Below are positions 7,052 to 14,737 of a stretch of 27,887 bases of DNA, piece after piece. Each line of letters opens with the position of its first letter. Within the stretch, counting starts at the first letter, position 1. The stretch spans positions 1-27,887 of the forward strand of contig PEXX01000032.1 of NCBI GenBank assembly GCA_002778965.1, read 5' to 3'. Made by a program: the position numbers and the translations under genes. The notes under the pieces are model-generated. The model did no database searches. It was not told the origin of the DNA and saw nothing but the letters and a program-made list of their open reading frames with translations. Origin of the DNA: Candidatus Kuenenbacteria bacterium CG08_land_8_20_14_0_20_37_23 (GTDB lineage: Bacteria; Patescibacteriota; Patescibacteriia; UBA2196; GWA2-42-15).

Positions 7052-7375
7052 ATGATATTGGCCAATTTTTTAAGTAAAAAATATCATTGGACAAAACATG
7101 CCAAAGAAAAAATGAAACACTACGGCTTGTCAGCATCCCGCTTACAGCGGGTTTTTCGTTGTCCTGACAGGCGCGAAGAAGGAATTGCGGAAAATACTAC
7201 GGCTTGCATGCAGCGTGCAGGATCAAAAAAACACCCATATGAGGTGTGGATGATGTATCAAATTAAAAATGAGATTATAAATATTATCTCTGCATGGAGA
7301 TATCCTGGCATAAGCCCAGTTGGCGGGAAAGTTCCTGTTCCTGAAGATATAATGCGGGAGCTGGGTATTGAGTGA
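7052..7375 (+). CDS. Small basic protein, DUF4258-like, unknown function
   Basis: About 107 aa from ATG 7052 (a TTG at 7043 overlapping the rsmI stop would add three residues). Visible pattern: WTKHAKEKMKHYGLSASRLQ, then VFRCPDRREEG, an EVWMMYQ strand, an IINIISAWRYPG strand and a tail VPVPEDIMREL. The H-A-x-x-K-M helix followed by beta strands resembles DUF4258 and RelE/BrnT-type small folds, a family that includes toxins and nucleases. I would not call it a toxin: no antitoxin gene is adjacent and it sits in a housekeeping operon behind rsmI. From memory, proteins of this type recur in Patescibacteria. It ends 16 nt before the convergent methyltransferase. Confidence 0.75.
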   Translation: MILANFLSKKYHWTKHAKEKMKHYGLSASRLQRVFRCPDRREEGIAENTTACMQRAGSKKHPYEVWMMYQIKNEIINIISAWRYPGISPVGGKVPVPEDIMRELGIE

Positions 7376-7391
7376 ATTTGAATTTTAATGT

Positions 7392-8000
7392 TTATTTTTC
7401 CGTTGATACAAGCTGATTTATCAATATATCTCTTTCTTTCACGAAAATATTTTCTTTTATTGCGAAAGCAAGATCCTCAAGCATTTCAATAATTTTTTCA
7501 GGGCGATGATAGTATGACTTAATTGATATCAAGCCTTTTTTTGTTTTAAGTTCCGGAGATTTTTTTTGATTGATATTAGTTAGAATAAATTTTCCTTCTG
7601 GTTTTAATACTCTGTAAGCTTCCGCAAAAAATATTTTTGGATTTTGCAGGTGGACAATCAAAAAAGCAGAAACGACAATGTCAAATGAATTGTCTGCGAA
7701 CGGAAGTTTTTCGGCATCAGCTATTACAGTTTTTATTTTTGGATTTTTTATTTTCAAAATATTTAAAATTTTTGGAGAAATGTCCAGTGCTGTAATTTGC
7801 GCACCCATTTTATCCAATCTGACGCTTAGCCGTCCAGTGCCGCAACCAACGTCTAAAATTTTTTTATCTTTGATATCGTGGAAAAGAGGTAAAAGTTTAA
7901 ATTGTTCAAAACTGTCTAAATATGCAAGTTTCTTATCATAAAATTCGGCATATATGTCATAGCCGGCTTTAGCTTCCAAGTATTTGATTTTTTTATGCAT
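7392..8000 (-). CDS. Class I SAM-dependent methyltransferase (Methyltransf_11 type)
   Basis: About 202 aa from the ATG at 8000. Motif I is ILDVGCGTGRLSVRL, followed by the acidic end of strand 2 (ALDIS), then IADAEKLPFADNSFDIVVSA (motifs II-III) and a VLKPEGKFILTN strand, the standard order of Methyltransf_11 / UbiE-like enzymes. The substrate is unknown. Start choice: in-frame ATG also at 8009 and TTG at 8036, but a promoter (TTGGAC 8036-8031, 17 bp, CATAAT 8013-8008, on the minus strand) overlaps both, and its start point would fall at about 8001, directly before the ATG at 8000. The mRNA would be essentially leaderless. The gene converges with the DUF4258-like gene and diverges from guaB. 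Confidence 0.85.
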   Translation of the reverse strand: MHKKIKYLEAKAGYDIYAEFYDKKLAYLDSFEQFKLLPLFHDIKDKKILDVGCGTGRLSVRLDKMGAQITALDISPKILNILKIKNPKIKTVIADAEKLPFADNSFDIVVSAFLIVHLQNPKIFFAEAYRVLKPEGKFILTNINQKKSPELKTKKGLISIKSYYHRPEKIIEMLEDLAFAIKENIFVKERDILINQLVSTEK

Positions 8001-8007
8001 ATAAATC

Positions 8008-8036
8008 ATTATGACGTTTTTTGACCCTTTGTCCAA
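8008..8036 (-). promoter_or_regulatory. Promoter for a leaderless methyltransferase mRNA
   Basis: On the minus strand TTGGAC, a 17-bp spacer and CATAAT. The predicted start falls one base before the ATG at 8000, so the message would have no room for a ribosome-binding site. Confidence 0.45.
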
Positions 8037-8128
8037 TTTAATGTAAAATAAAGTAAATCAGAAAAGAGCGGTATCTATATTTATTAATCAACAAATGTCG
8101 TGTATTAATACCAATTATTTAAAAAATT

Positions 8129-9184
8129 ATGCGAGCAATTCGACTTGGTCTTACTTATGATGACGTGCTTTTGGTTCCTCAACTTTCAAAAATCAGTCCC
8201 AATGATGTTGATACAAGTATTCGGCTGTCAAACAAAGTAAAACTTGATATACCTGTTTTATCGGCTCCAATGGATACAGTTACAGAAGACGCGATGGCGA
8301 TCGCTCTCGGGAAGTTAGGCGGTTTGGGTGTTATACATCGCGCCAATACAATTGAAGAACAGGCGGCGCTTGTTGAAAAGGTGAAAAAAGAAAAAGTTTT
8401 TGTTGGCGCGGCGGTAGGGCCGAGTGATTTCGCAAGAGTATCAGCCATGGACAAAGCCGGCGCTGACGTTATTGTTGTTGATTGCGCGCACGCGCATAAA
8501 ATAGATATTATTAAAAACGCGGGCAAGATTAAAAAAATTATTCGCGGTTTATTAGTCGTTGGCAATGTTGTTACTGCCAAAGCAGCGATTGACCTTGCGA
8601 AGATAGCTGATGTTATTAAAGTCGGTATCGGTCCGGGAGCGATTTGTACTACTCGCGTAGTCGCCGGAGTTGGTGTTCCGCAATTGACTGCCGTGATGGA
8701 TGTTGTTAAGGCGCTCAAGCCAAAAAATATTCCAGTTATTGCCGATGGCGGATTAAAATATTCAGGAGATGTTGTCAAAGCCATTGCGGCTGGCGCTCTG
8801 GCTGTTATGATGGGTTCTATGCTCTCCGGGCTTCAAGAATCTCCGGGCAAAATTTTTACTGTTAATGGGAAAAAATATAAGAACTATCGTGGCATGGGTT
8901 CTTTGGCTGTCATGAATAAAAATAAATCATCTGACAGATATTTTCAAGTTGGCAGTAAGAAATACGTGCCTGAAGGCATAGAAGGCATGGTGGTTTATAA
9001 AGGAAAACTTGCTGATGTAATTTATCAGATTGTCGGCGGGCTCAAATCCGGCATGGGATATATTGGAGCGAAAAATATTAAAGATATGTGGAGTATGGCA
9101 GAGTTTGTTCAGATTACCATCGCCGGCTTAAAAGAGTCACATCCTCATACCGTGATTATCAATAAAAAAGAGCCAAATTATTAA
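8129..9184 (+). CDS. guaB: IMP dehydrogenase lacking CBS domains
   Basis: Oxidises IMP to XMP with NAD+, the committed step to GMP. The TIM barrel is complete: LTYDDVLLVPQ at the start, SAPMDTVTE, VVDCAHAH, the catalytic loop GIGPGAICTTR with Cys173, IADGG (phosphate binding), and the mobile flap with SSDRYFQ and VPEGIEG. The protein has 351 aa instead of about 490 because the regulatory CBS pair normally inserted after the second barrel strand is absent; VIHRANTIEEQA runs straight into EKVFVGAAVG. GMP reductase has a similar length, but the AICTTRVVAGVGVPQ loop and EGIEG flap are of the IMPDH type. The adenosine deaminase gene follows after 71 bp, so the two form a purine interconversion pair. 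Confidence 0.93.
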   Translation: MRAIRLGLTYDDVLLVPQLSKISPNDVDTSIRLSNKVKLDIPVLSAPMDTVTEDAMAIALGKLGGLGVIHRANTIEEQAALVEKVKKEKVFVGAAVGPSDFARVSAMDKAGADVIVVDCAHAHKIDIIKNAGKIKKIIRGLLVVGNVVTAKAAIDLAKIADVIKVGIGPGAICTTRVVAGVGVPQLTAVMDVVKALKPKNIPVIADGGLKYSGDVVKAIAAGALAVMMGSMLSGLQESPGKIFTVNGKKYKNYRGMGSLAVMNKNKSSDRYFQVGSKKYVPEGIEGMVVYKGKLADVIYQIVGGLKSGMGYIGAKNIKDMWSMAEFVQITIAGLKESHPHTVIINKKEPNY

Positions 9185-9255
9185 TCAATAGGCAAGAATC
9201 AAATTAATCCTATCATATGAATAAGATTAAACAATGAATAATGATATAAAATTTT

Positions 9256-10242
9256 ATGCATATAAAAAAACCAAAATTAGCCGAACTGCACGCTCACTTA
9301 GGCGCGTCAGTCCAGCCGCACATTATGTGGTCAATAGCCCATGAGCAGGGCATTAAGCTGCCTACCAAAGATTATTGGGAATTTGAAAATTTTTTGACTC
9401 TCAAAACGAGGGGGAGATTTAGAGGTATTGAAAAATTAAACAATGATTTATATCATTTAAGCGAGCTTATCCAGTCATCTCCTCTTGCCGTCGAGCCTAT
9501 AGTTCACCAAACAATTGCAGGCGCTTATAGAAACAGCAATATTGTTTATCATGAGTTAAGATTCAATCCCGCTAAGCGTAATCGAGGCGGAGAACGCGAT
9601 TTAGATTATATTATTCTGGCTGCCATACGTGGGATGGAAAAGGCGATTCTTGAATTTCCCCAAATAAAAGTTGGTATAATATTAATGCTTGATAGGGAAT
9701 TTGATTTTGGACTAAATGAAATAATTTATGGAAAAGCAAAAAAATATAAAAGTAGAGGGATAATAGGTATTGATTTAGCGGGTCCGCAAAGAAAGAATTT
9801 CAAGCTTGGCGATTTAGCACCAATATATCTTGATGCGAAAAAGAACGGCATGGGGGTCACTGTACATACTGGCGAAGAAGGTAATCTTAACGAGATGAAA
9901 ATGTTTGTCAAAAAAGTAAAGCCTCATCGTATCGGCCATGGCATTCTCGCTTGGCAGGACAAAAAATTAATGCAGGACTTAGTAGATAATAATATCTATC
10001 TTGAACTTTGCCCAACAAGCAATTTATTTGTTGGTATTATTAAAAACTACCAGCAAATGAGAAAAATATATAATACTCTTTATGATGCCGGCGTCAAACT
10101 GACCGTCAATACTGACGGTCCGGAATTTTATAATACCAATTTGCAAAAGGAATTTCAAAATTTGATTGACAATAAAATTTTTAAACAGGAACAAATTGAT
10201 GAGTTTGTGCGCAATGGTTTTGCGGCAAGTTTTATAAGATGA
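9256..10242 (+). CDS. add: Adenosine deaminase (or close amidohydrolase relative)
   Basis: A metal-dependent deaminase that would convert adenosine to inosine with release of ammonia. The 328-aa protein shows the zinc site in order: H12 and H14 in ELHAHLG, the VTVHTGEEG segment with the third histidine and catalytic glutamate, RIGHG, and an aspartate in NTDGPEF. Adenosine deaminases normally have two aspartates here (TDDP); the second is replaced by glycine, so substrate handling may differ, and a related purine or aminodeoxyfutalosine-type substrate is possible. It lies downstream of guaB on the same strand, which favours purine salvage. The 20-29 nt to ftsW suggest read-through into the cell-wall block. 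Confidence 0.85.
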   Translation: MHIKKPKLAELHAHLGASVQPHIMWSIAHEQGIKLPTKDYWEFENFLTLKTRGRFRGIEKLNNDLYHLSELIQSSPLAVEPIVHQTIAGAYRNSNIVYHELRFNPAKRNRGGERDLDYIILAAIRGMEKAILEFPQIKVGIILMLDREFDFGLNEIIYGKAKKYKSRGIIGIDLAGPQRKNFKLGDLAPIYLDAKKNGMGVTVHTGEEGNLNEMKMFVKKVKPHRIGHGILAWQDKKLMQDLVDNNIYLELCPTSNLFVGIIKNYQQMRKIYNTLYDAGVKLTVNTDGPEFYNTNLQKEFQNLIDNKIFKQEQIDEFVRNGFAASFIR

Positions 10243-10271
10243 TATTTTTTGTTTTTTAGACGGTGTTTTTT

Positions 10272-11411
10272 ATGGAAAAAATAGTTCATAAACCGGATTA
10301 TACTCTAGTGATATTGGTTTTTATACTGGTTCTTTTTGGTTTGATAATGCTGTCGTCAGCTTCGTCAGTCCTTGGATATGAGAAGTTTGATGATTCATAT
10401 TGGTTTGTAAAGCATCAGCTCGTTAATGGTTTTTTGCCAGGCATTATTTTCTTTTTTATTTTATCAACGGTTGATTATCGGATCTGGAAAAAATTTTCTC
10501 CAGCGCTTCTCTTAATTTCAATTGTACTTCTTTTGCTGGTTTTTATACCTGGCATTGGCACTAGCTATGGTAAAGCAAAATCATGGATCAATTTTTTCGG
10601 ATTTTCTTTGCAGCCAGCTGAAATTGTCAAATTGACTTTTTTGCTGTATTTATCAGCTTGGTTGGAAAAGAGGCGCGAGCGCGTGCATACCTTTGCCTAT
10701 GGTTTTTTGCCGTTCATTATCTATCTGGGATTTATACTTTTATTGATTATGTTCCAGCCTGACACCGGCACGATGTTTATTATTTTTATTTCCAGTCTAA
10801 CAGTATATTTTGTGGCTGGCGCAAAAATAAAGCATCTTCTTTGTATCTGCCTGTGTTCGTTGGTAGGATTTTTCGTTCTGATCAAATTCGCGCCTTATCG
10901 TTTGGGTAGGTTAACCGCGTTTTTTAATCCCAACGCTGATCCGCAAGGCATTGGCTATCATATTAATCAAGCGTTGCTTGCTGTCGGATCAGGAGGATGG
11001 TTCGGTCTTGGTCTCGGACATTCAAAACAAAAATTTCAATATCTGCCTGAAGTCGCTGGTGACTCTATTTTCGCCATTATTGCCGGAGAACTCGGATTTA
11101 TTTTAACGATTGGCCTTATTATTCTTTTTTTGATAATATTTATTAGAATATTGAAAATTGCCAGAAATTCTTCTGATATGTTCGGTCAATTTTTTACGAT
11201 TGGCATTGCCTGTTGGCTGGCGGTGCAATTTTTCGTTAATATTTCCGCAATGCTTGGCATCATGCCTTTAACAGGTTTGCCTTTACCATTTGTAAGTTAT
11301 GGCGGAACAGCTCTTTTGGCGGCTATGGCCGGTCTTGGAATAGTTATAAATATTTCAAAATTTACAGAAGTAAGATTAAGAGTTAGTAATTACGGAGTCA
11401 GAAAAAGATAA
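10272..11411 (+). CDS. ftsW: SEDS-family peptidoglycan polymerase FtsW/RodA
   Basis: SEDS glycosyltransferase that polymerises lipid II into glycan strands with a class B penicillin-binding protein. The 379-aa protein (ATG 10272; GTG 10263 also possible) has about ten membrane helices. Hallmarks are the SWINFFGFSLQPAEIVK segment, the GYHINQALLAVGSGGWFGLG loop, the YLPEVAGDSIFAIIAGELGF stretch with the essential aspartate, and the terminal GLPLPFVSYGGTALL. Adjacent murG and murC point to FtsW rather than RodA, as in classical dcw clusters, but sequence alone does not settle this. In GELGF a glycine replaces the first of the two acidic residues usually seen. murG starts 34 nt after the stop. 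Confidence 0.9.
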   Translation: MEKIVHKPDYTLVILVFILVLFGLIMLSSASSVLGYEKFDDSYWFVKHQLVNGFLPGIIFFFILSTVDYRIWKKFSPALLLISIVLLLLVFIPGIGTSYGKAKSWINFFGFSLQPAEIVKLTFLLYLSAWLEKRRERVHTFAYGFLPFIIYLGFILLLIMFQPDTGTMFIIFISSLTVYFVAGAKIKHLLCICLCSLVGFFVLIKFAPYRLGRLTAFFNPNADPQGIGYHINQALLAVGSGGWFGLGLGHSKQKFQYLPEVAGDSIFAIIAGELGFILTIGLIILFLIIFIRILKIARNSSDMFGQFFTIGIACWLAVQFFVNISAMLGIMPLTGLPLPFVSYGGTALLAAMAGLGIVINISKFTEVRLRVSNYGVRKR

Positions 11412-11445
11412 TGAATCCTTTTATCTTCCTGCATTTTTTAAAATT

Positions 11446-12522
11446 ATGAAAATAGTTTTTACTGGTGGCGGCACCATGGGTTCCGTTGTCCCACTGCTTG
11501 CAGTCATTGAACATCTCAAACAGAAAGATCCGAGCATTGATTATTTATGGATAGGCACGCGGTATGGACCGGAAAAACAGGTTGTTGTCGATTACAATAT
11601 TGATTTTAAGCATATTTTTTGTGGTAAATTACGGCGCTATTTTAGTTTTCGCAATATTATCGACGTTTTCTATGTTATTTTTGGATTTTTACAGAGTTTA
11701 TTAATCCTTAAAAAATTCAGACCGAGAGTTATTGTTTCAGCCGGCGGTTTTGTCGCAGTGCCAGTTGTTTGGGCTGGTTGGTTTTTAGGCATAAAAAGTT
11801 TTATCCACCAGCAAGATGTGCGTCCTGGACTGTCAAATAAATTATGCGCTTGGTGCGCCGAAAAAATAACAGTTTGTTTTGCCTCAAGCGCCGCATATTT
11901 CAACGAAAAAAAAATATTAGTCGTCGGTAATCCTGTGCGCGAGTCATTCAGGCGGGAATTTATGAAAGCAGACCGGAATAAATTATTGGCTAAGTATAAT
12001 TTCAAGCAGAATTTGCCGATTGTTTTGATAACAGCAGGCGGTCGCGGATCATTACTAATTAATGATATTGTTTTGGATTCTTTGGATGAGCTGACAAAAA
12101 TTTGCCAAATAGCCCATATTACCGGCCGCAACCGTTCCGTCCGTTTTGCCAGGCACAAAAAAAATTATGCTAACTACCGCGAATATGAATTTATGATTGA
12201 TGATATCAACATTTTGCGTCTCGCAGATCTGGTAGTTTCGCGGGCCGGCATGAGCACCTTGACCGAACTTACTTGCCTCGGCAAACCGTCTATTATTATT
12301 CCAATACCTGATTCTCACCAGGAAGACAACGCGCGTTATTTTGCCGAACGCGGCGCTGTTGAAATTCTAGAGCAAAAAAATTTGGAGCCGGGAAAATTTA
12401 TTGCCAGCATCAAGGAAATTTTATGTGATAAACAGAAAATAAAAAACCTGGCAGAAAATATCCACCATGTTATTAAGTTTGGCGCGGAAGAAAAAATCGT
12501 CAGAATTATTGGTTCAATCTAA
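11446..12522 (+). CDS. murG: MurG, undecaprenyl-PP-MurNAc-pentapeptide GlcNAc transferase
   Basis: Adds GlcNAc from UDP-GlcNAc to lipid I, making lipid II at the inner face of the membrane. The GT-B fold (GT28) is visible in 358 aa: N-terminal glycine loop FTGGGTMGSVVPLLAVIEHL, a second glycine motif VSAGGFVAVPVVWAG, FIHQQDVRPGLSNKL, VGNPVR, the C-terminal TAGGRGS loop, and the donor site VSRAGMSTLTEL with IPIPDSHQEDNA. Most MurG proteins have GGTGGH in the first loop with a histidine thought to act in catalysis; here the position reads TMGS, with serine. Everything else is canonical. murC starts 9 nt after its stop, so the two are surely co-transcribed. Start is ATG after an AT-rich stretch without Shine-Dalgarno. 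Confidence 0.93.
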   Translation: MKIVFTGGGTMGSVVPLLAVIEHLKQKDPSIDYLWIGTRYGPEKQVVVDYNIDFKHIFCGKLRRYFSFRNIIDVFYVIFGFLQSLLILKKFRPRVIVSAGGFVAVPVVWAGWFLGIKSFIHQQDVRPGLSNKLCAWCAEKITVCFASSAAYFNEKKILVVGNPVRESFRREFMKADRNKLLAKYNFKQNLPIVLITAGGRGSLLINDIVLDSLDELTKICQIAHITGRNRSVRFARHKKNYANYREYEFMIDDINILRLADLVVSRAGMSTLTELTCLGKPSIIIPIPDSHQEDNARYFAERGAVEILEQKNLEPGKFIASIKEILCDKQKIKNLAENIHHVIKFGAEEKIVRIIGSI

Positions 12523-12531
12523 ATTGTCTTT

Positions 12532-13908
12532 ATGCCTGATATAAATTTACAAAAAATAAACAATATTCATTTTGTCGGCATCGGCGGCATAATGATGTCA
12601 GCTCTGGCCAGTTATTTTTTGTCTTTGGGTAAAACTGTCAGCGGCTCCGACCGCGACCGGACTCATATTACAGTTGAACTCGAGAAATACGGAGTCGCGA
12701 TATTCCACGGACATTGCCGTGAAAATGTCGGCGGCTTGACAGAGCTTGTAATTTATACCATGGCCGTTGCCAAAGACAATCCGGAGCTTTTGTTTGCTAG
12801 AAAGCATCGGTTGCCGATATTAACTGTTTATCAGCTTCTCGGCCTGCTATCAAGACAGAAATATACAGTTGTCGTTTCCGGCATGCACGGCAAAAGCACC
12901 ACAACTTCAATCATTGGTTTACTGGCCGAGCAAGCCGGGTTGGATCCGACCGTCTTTGTCGGCACGCGCGTTCAAGAATGGCGTAGTAATTTTAGGTCAG
13001 GCCGTTCCGAATATTTTATCAGCGAGGCCTGTGAATACCAAGACAATTTTCTCAATTTTCGTCCTGATGTTTTAGTAATCACGAATGTTGAGGCTGAACA
13101 TTTGGATTATTTTGGTAATTTATCCAATATTAAAAAGAGCTTCAAAAGATTGGTTTCACAGATTAAACCGCTCGGGACATTGGTCATAAATTGGGATGAT
13201 GAAAATGCGAAAGAATTGGCGAATAATTTTCAAGGCATGATGGTAACTTATGGCATAAAAAATCGGGCCGATTTTCAGGCGAAAGATATTTTTATAAACA
13301 GGAAAGGCGAGACGGAATTTATTTTAAAATCACCAGTCGCGAATGACTTTGTGATAACTCTGAAAATCCCAGGAATTTTTAATATTTATAACGCTCTGGC
13401 TTCTCTATCGGCTTCATACGCGATTGGCGTAAAATTAAAGTCTGCTCAAAAAACAATAGAAAAATTTCATGGTGTCTGGCGCAGGTTTGAATACAAAGGC
13501 AAAAAAAACGGTATTGATATTTATGATGACTATGCGCATCATCCTACCGAAATCAGGGCGACTTTGTCCGCTACCGGAGAAAAATTCAAAAACAGAGATT
13601 GGTGGTTAATTTTTCAACCGCATTTATATTCAAGGACAAAAGATTTTTTGAATGAGTTCGCATCTGCCTTGAATTCAGCGCCCAATTTAATTATCGCGGA
13701 AATTTATCCGGCCAGAGAAGAAAATAAATGGGGGATATCAAGCAGAGATTTAGTTGATTTGATTAATAAAAGATATCAAAGAAAAAAGCCAGCGCTATAT
13801 TTTGCTGATTTTGTGGAGATAGAGAATTTTTTAAAGAGGGAAGTTAAAAGGGGCGAGATAGTGATGACCATGGGAGCTGGAGAGGCATATAAAGCAATCA
13901 GCTGGTAA
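12532..13908 (+). CDS. murC: UDP-N-acetylmuramate-L-alanine ligase MurC
   Basis: Mur ligase that adds the first residue (normally L-Ala) of the stem peptide to UDP-MurNAc, with ATP. The three domains are recognisable in 458 aa: UDP-binding domain with HFVGIGGIMMSALASYF and VSGSDR; ATPase domain with P-loop GMHGKSTTTS (GTHGKTTT in most relatives), ITNVEAEHLDYFG and NIYNALASLSAS; and C-terminal domain with YDDYAHHPTEIRATL and FQPHLYSRT. The length matches other MurC. The M and S in the P-loop are conservative. It completes the ftsW-murG-murC run; murB, ddl, ftsQ, ftsA and ftsZ are not in the window. It ends 65 bp before an MFS-like gene. Confidence 0.94.
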   Translation: MPDINLQKINNIHFVGIGGIMMSALASYFLSLGKTVSGSDRDRTHITVELEKYGVAIFHGHCRENVGGLTELVIYTMAVAKDNPELLFARKHRLPILTVYQLLGLLSRQKYTVVVSGMHGKSTTTSIIGLLAEQAGLDPTVFVGTRVQEWRSNFRSGRSEYFISEACEYQDNFLNFRPDVLVITNVEAEHLDYFGNLSNIKKSFKRLVSQIKPLGTLVINWDDENAKELANNFQGMMVTYGIKNRADFQAKDIFINRKGETEFILKSPVANDFVITLKIPGIFNIYNALASLSASYAIGVKLKSAQKTIEKFHGVWRRFEYKGKKNGIDIYDDYAHHPTEIRATLSATGEKFKNRDWWLIFQPHLYSRTKDFLNEFASALNSAPNLIIAEIYPAREENKWGISSRDLVDLINKRYQRKKPALYFADFVEIENFLKREVKRGEIVMTMGAGEAYKAISW

Positions 13909-13973
13909 ATTATTACCAGTAATTTGTGGGAATAAAATTTTACAAGAATTCATTGATTTGATAAAATTATATT

Positions 13974-14582
13974 ATGTACCATAGTTTTAAACACGTGGCA
14001 AGACATAAAGCGGCAAGATTAAATACCGCTTTGAAATTAATGCTCGTTGTAAGCGGTCTCTTTGTTTTTGCTTTTGGCATGTTTACTCCTCTTTATGCCA
14101 TTTTTGTAAAAGACATTGGTGGAGATATTACAACAGCTTCCAGCGCTTGGGCAGTATTTTCTTTGGTGGCTGGACTTACGACTTTTATTACAGGTAGCTG
14201 GGAGAACAAGATAAAAGAAACTGAAATTGGCATTGTTTGGTCGCAATTCATTATTGGTTTAGCCTATACTTTTTATTATTTTACCGATTTTTTTTCGAAT
14301 GGCATTTTAATGCTTTATTTAGCCCAGGCCATTTTAGGATTGGGCATGGCTTTTTTCTGGCCGGCTTTTCATGCGGTTTACGCTAAGCATGTTGAGCCAA
14401 CTAAATCTGCATGGCAATGGAGTTTGTATGACGGGCTGGCTTATCTAACGCCGGCCATTGCCGCTGTGCTTGGCGGCTGGCTGGTTAAACATTATGGTTT
14501 TGACGTGGTTTTTTTAATTATGGCGGTTTTGTCTTATATCTGTGGTTTGTTTATCTGGATTTTGCCGAGAAAGTTGTTGTAA
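13974..14582 (+). CDS. Half-size MFS-type membrane protein (six helices)
   Basis: A 202-aa protein with about six hydrophobic helices (roughly 20-40, 53-75, 84-103, 108-130, 147-166 and 173-195). Helix 1 (GLFVFAFGMFTPLYAIFVKD) and the GLGMAFFWPAFHAVYAKHV segment in helix 4 and its loop are typical of the N-terminal half of major facilitator transporters. Full MFS proteins have 12 helices and about 400 residues; here a normal stop (RKLL, TAA) and a strong terminator follow, with no second half downstream. It may work as a homodimer, be a natural half-transporter, or be a relic. Substrate unknown. It is probably the last gene of the cell-wall block. Confidence 0.75.
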   Translation: MYHSFKHVARHKAARLNTALKLMLVVSGLFVFAFGMFTPLYAIFVKDIGGDITTASSAWAVFSLVAGLTTFITGSWENKIKETEIGIVWSQFIIGLAYTFYYFTDFFSNGILMLYLAQAILGLGMAFFWPAFHAVYAKHVEPTKSAWQWSLYDGLAYLTPAIAAVLGGWLVKHYGFDVVFLIMAVLSYICGLFIWILPRKLL

Positions 14583-14614
14583 GGCCGGACAAAGACGCTA
14601 AATGATTAATTTTT

Positions 14615-14640
14615 AAACGCATATAAATATGCGTTTTTAT
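14615..14640 (+). terminator. Rho-independent terminator after the cell-wall block
   Basis: AAACGCATA and TATGCGTTT pair perfectly across TAAA, followed by further T residues. It separates the MFS-like gene from the secA promoter. Confidence 0.8.
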
Positions 14641-14651
14641 TATGTTAAGCA

Positions 14652-14680
14652 TTGATTTTTATGGATTAAGATGTTAAGAT
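14652..14680 (+). promoter_or_regulatory. secA promoter
   Basis: TTGATT (14652-14657), 17 bp, then TAAGAT (14675-14680) with TG extension at 14672-14673. The start would be near 14687, giving a leader of about 51 nt. It lies right behind the terminator at 14615-14640. Confidence 0.45.
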
Positions 14681-14737
14681 AAGCTTATTAATAGATAATT
14701 TAATAGTTTGTTTATTCTTATTTAATCCACTTATATT

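Noticed and set aside
7052..7375. Toxin-antitoxin module
   Set aside because: The fold resemblance is loose and no partner gene is adjacent.
8179..8784. 201-codon open frame on the minus strand inside guaB
   Set aside because: Entirely antisense to a well-conserved enzyme; low-complexity S/T/A/I-rich translation without a family pattern.
8129..9184. GMP reductase (guaC) because of the short length
   Set aside because: The catalytic loop AICTTRVVAGVGVPQ and the RYFQ/EGIEG flap are of the IMP dehydrogenase type.
11670..12158. 162-codon minus-strand frame inside murG
   Set aside because: Antisense shadow; the plus frame has all MurG motifs.
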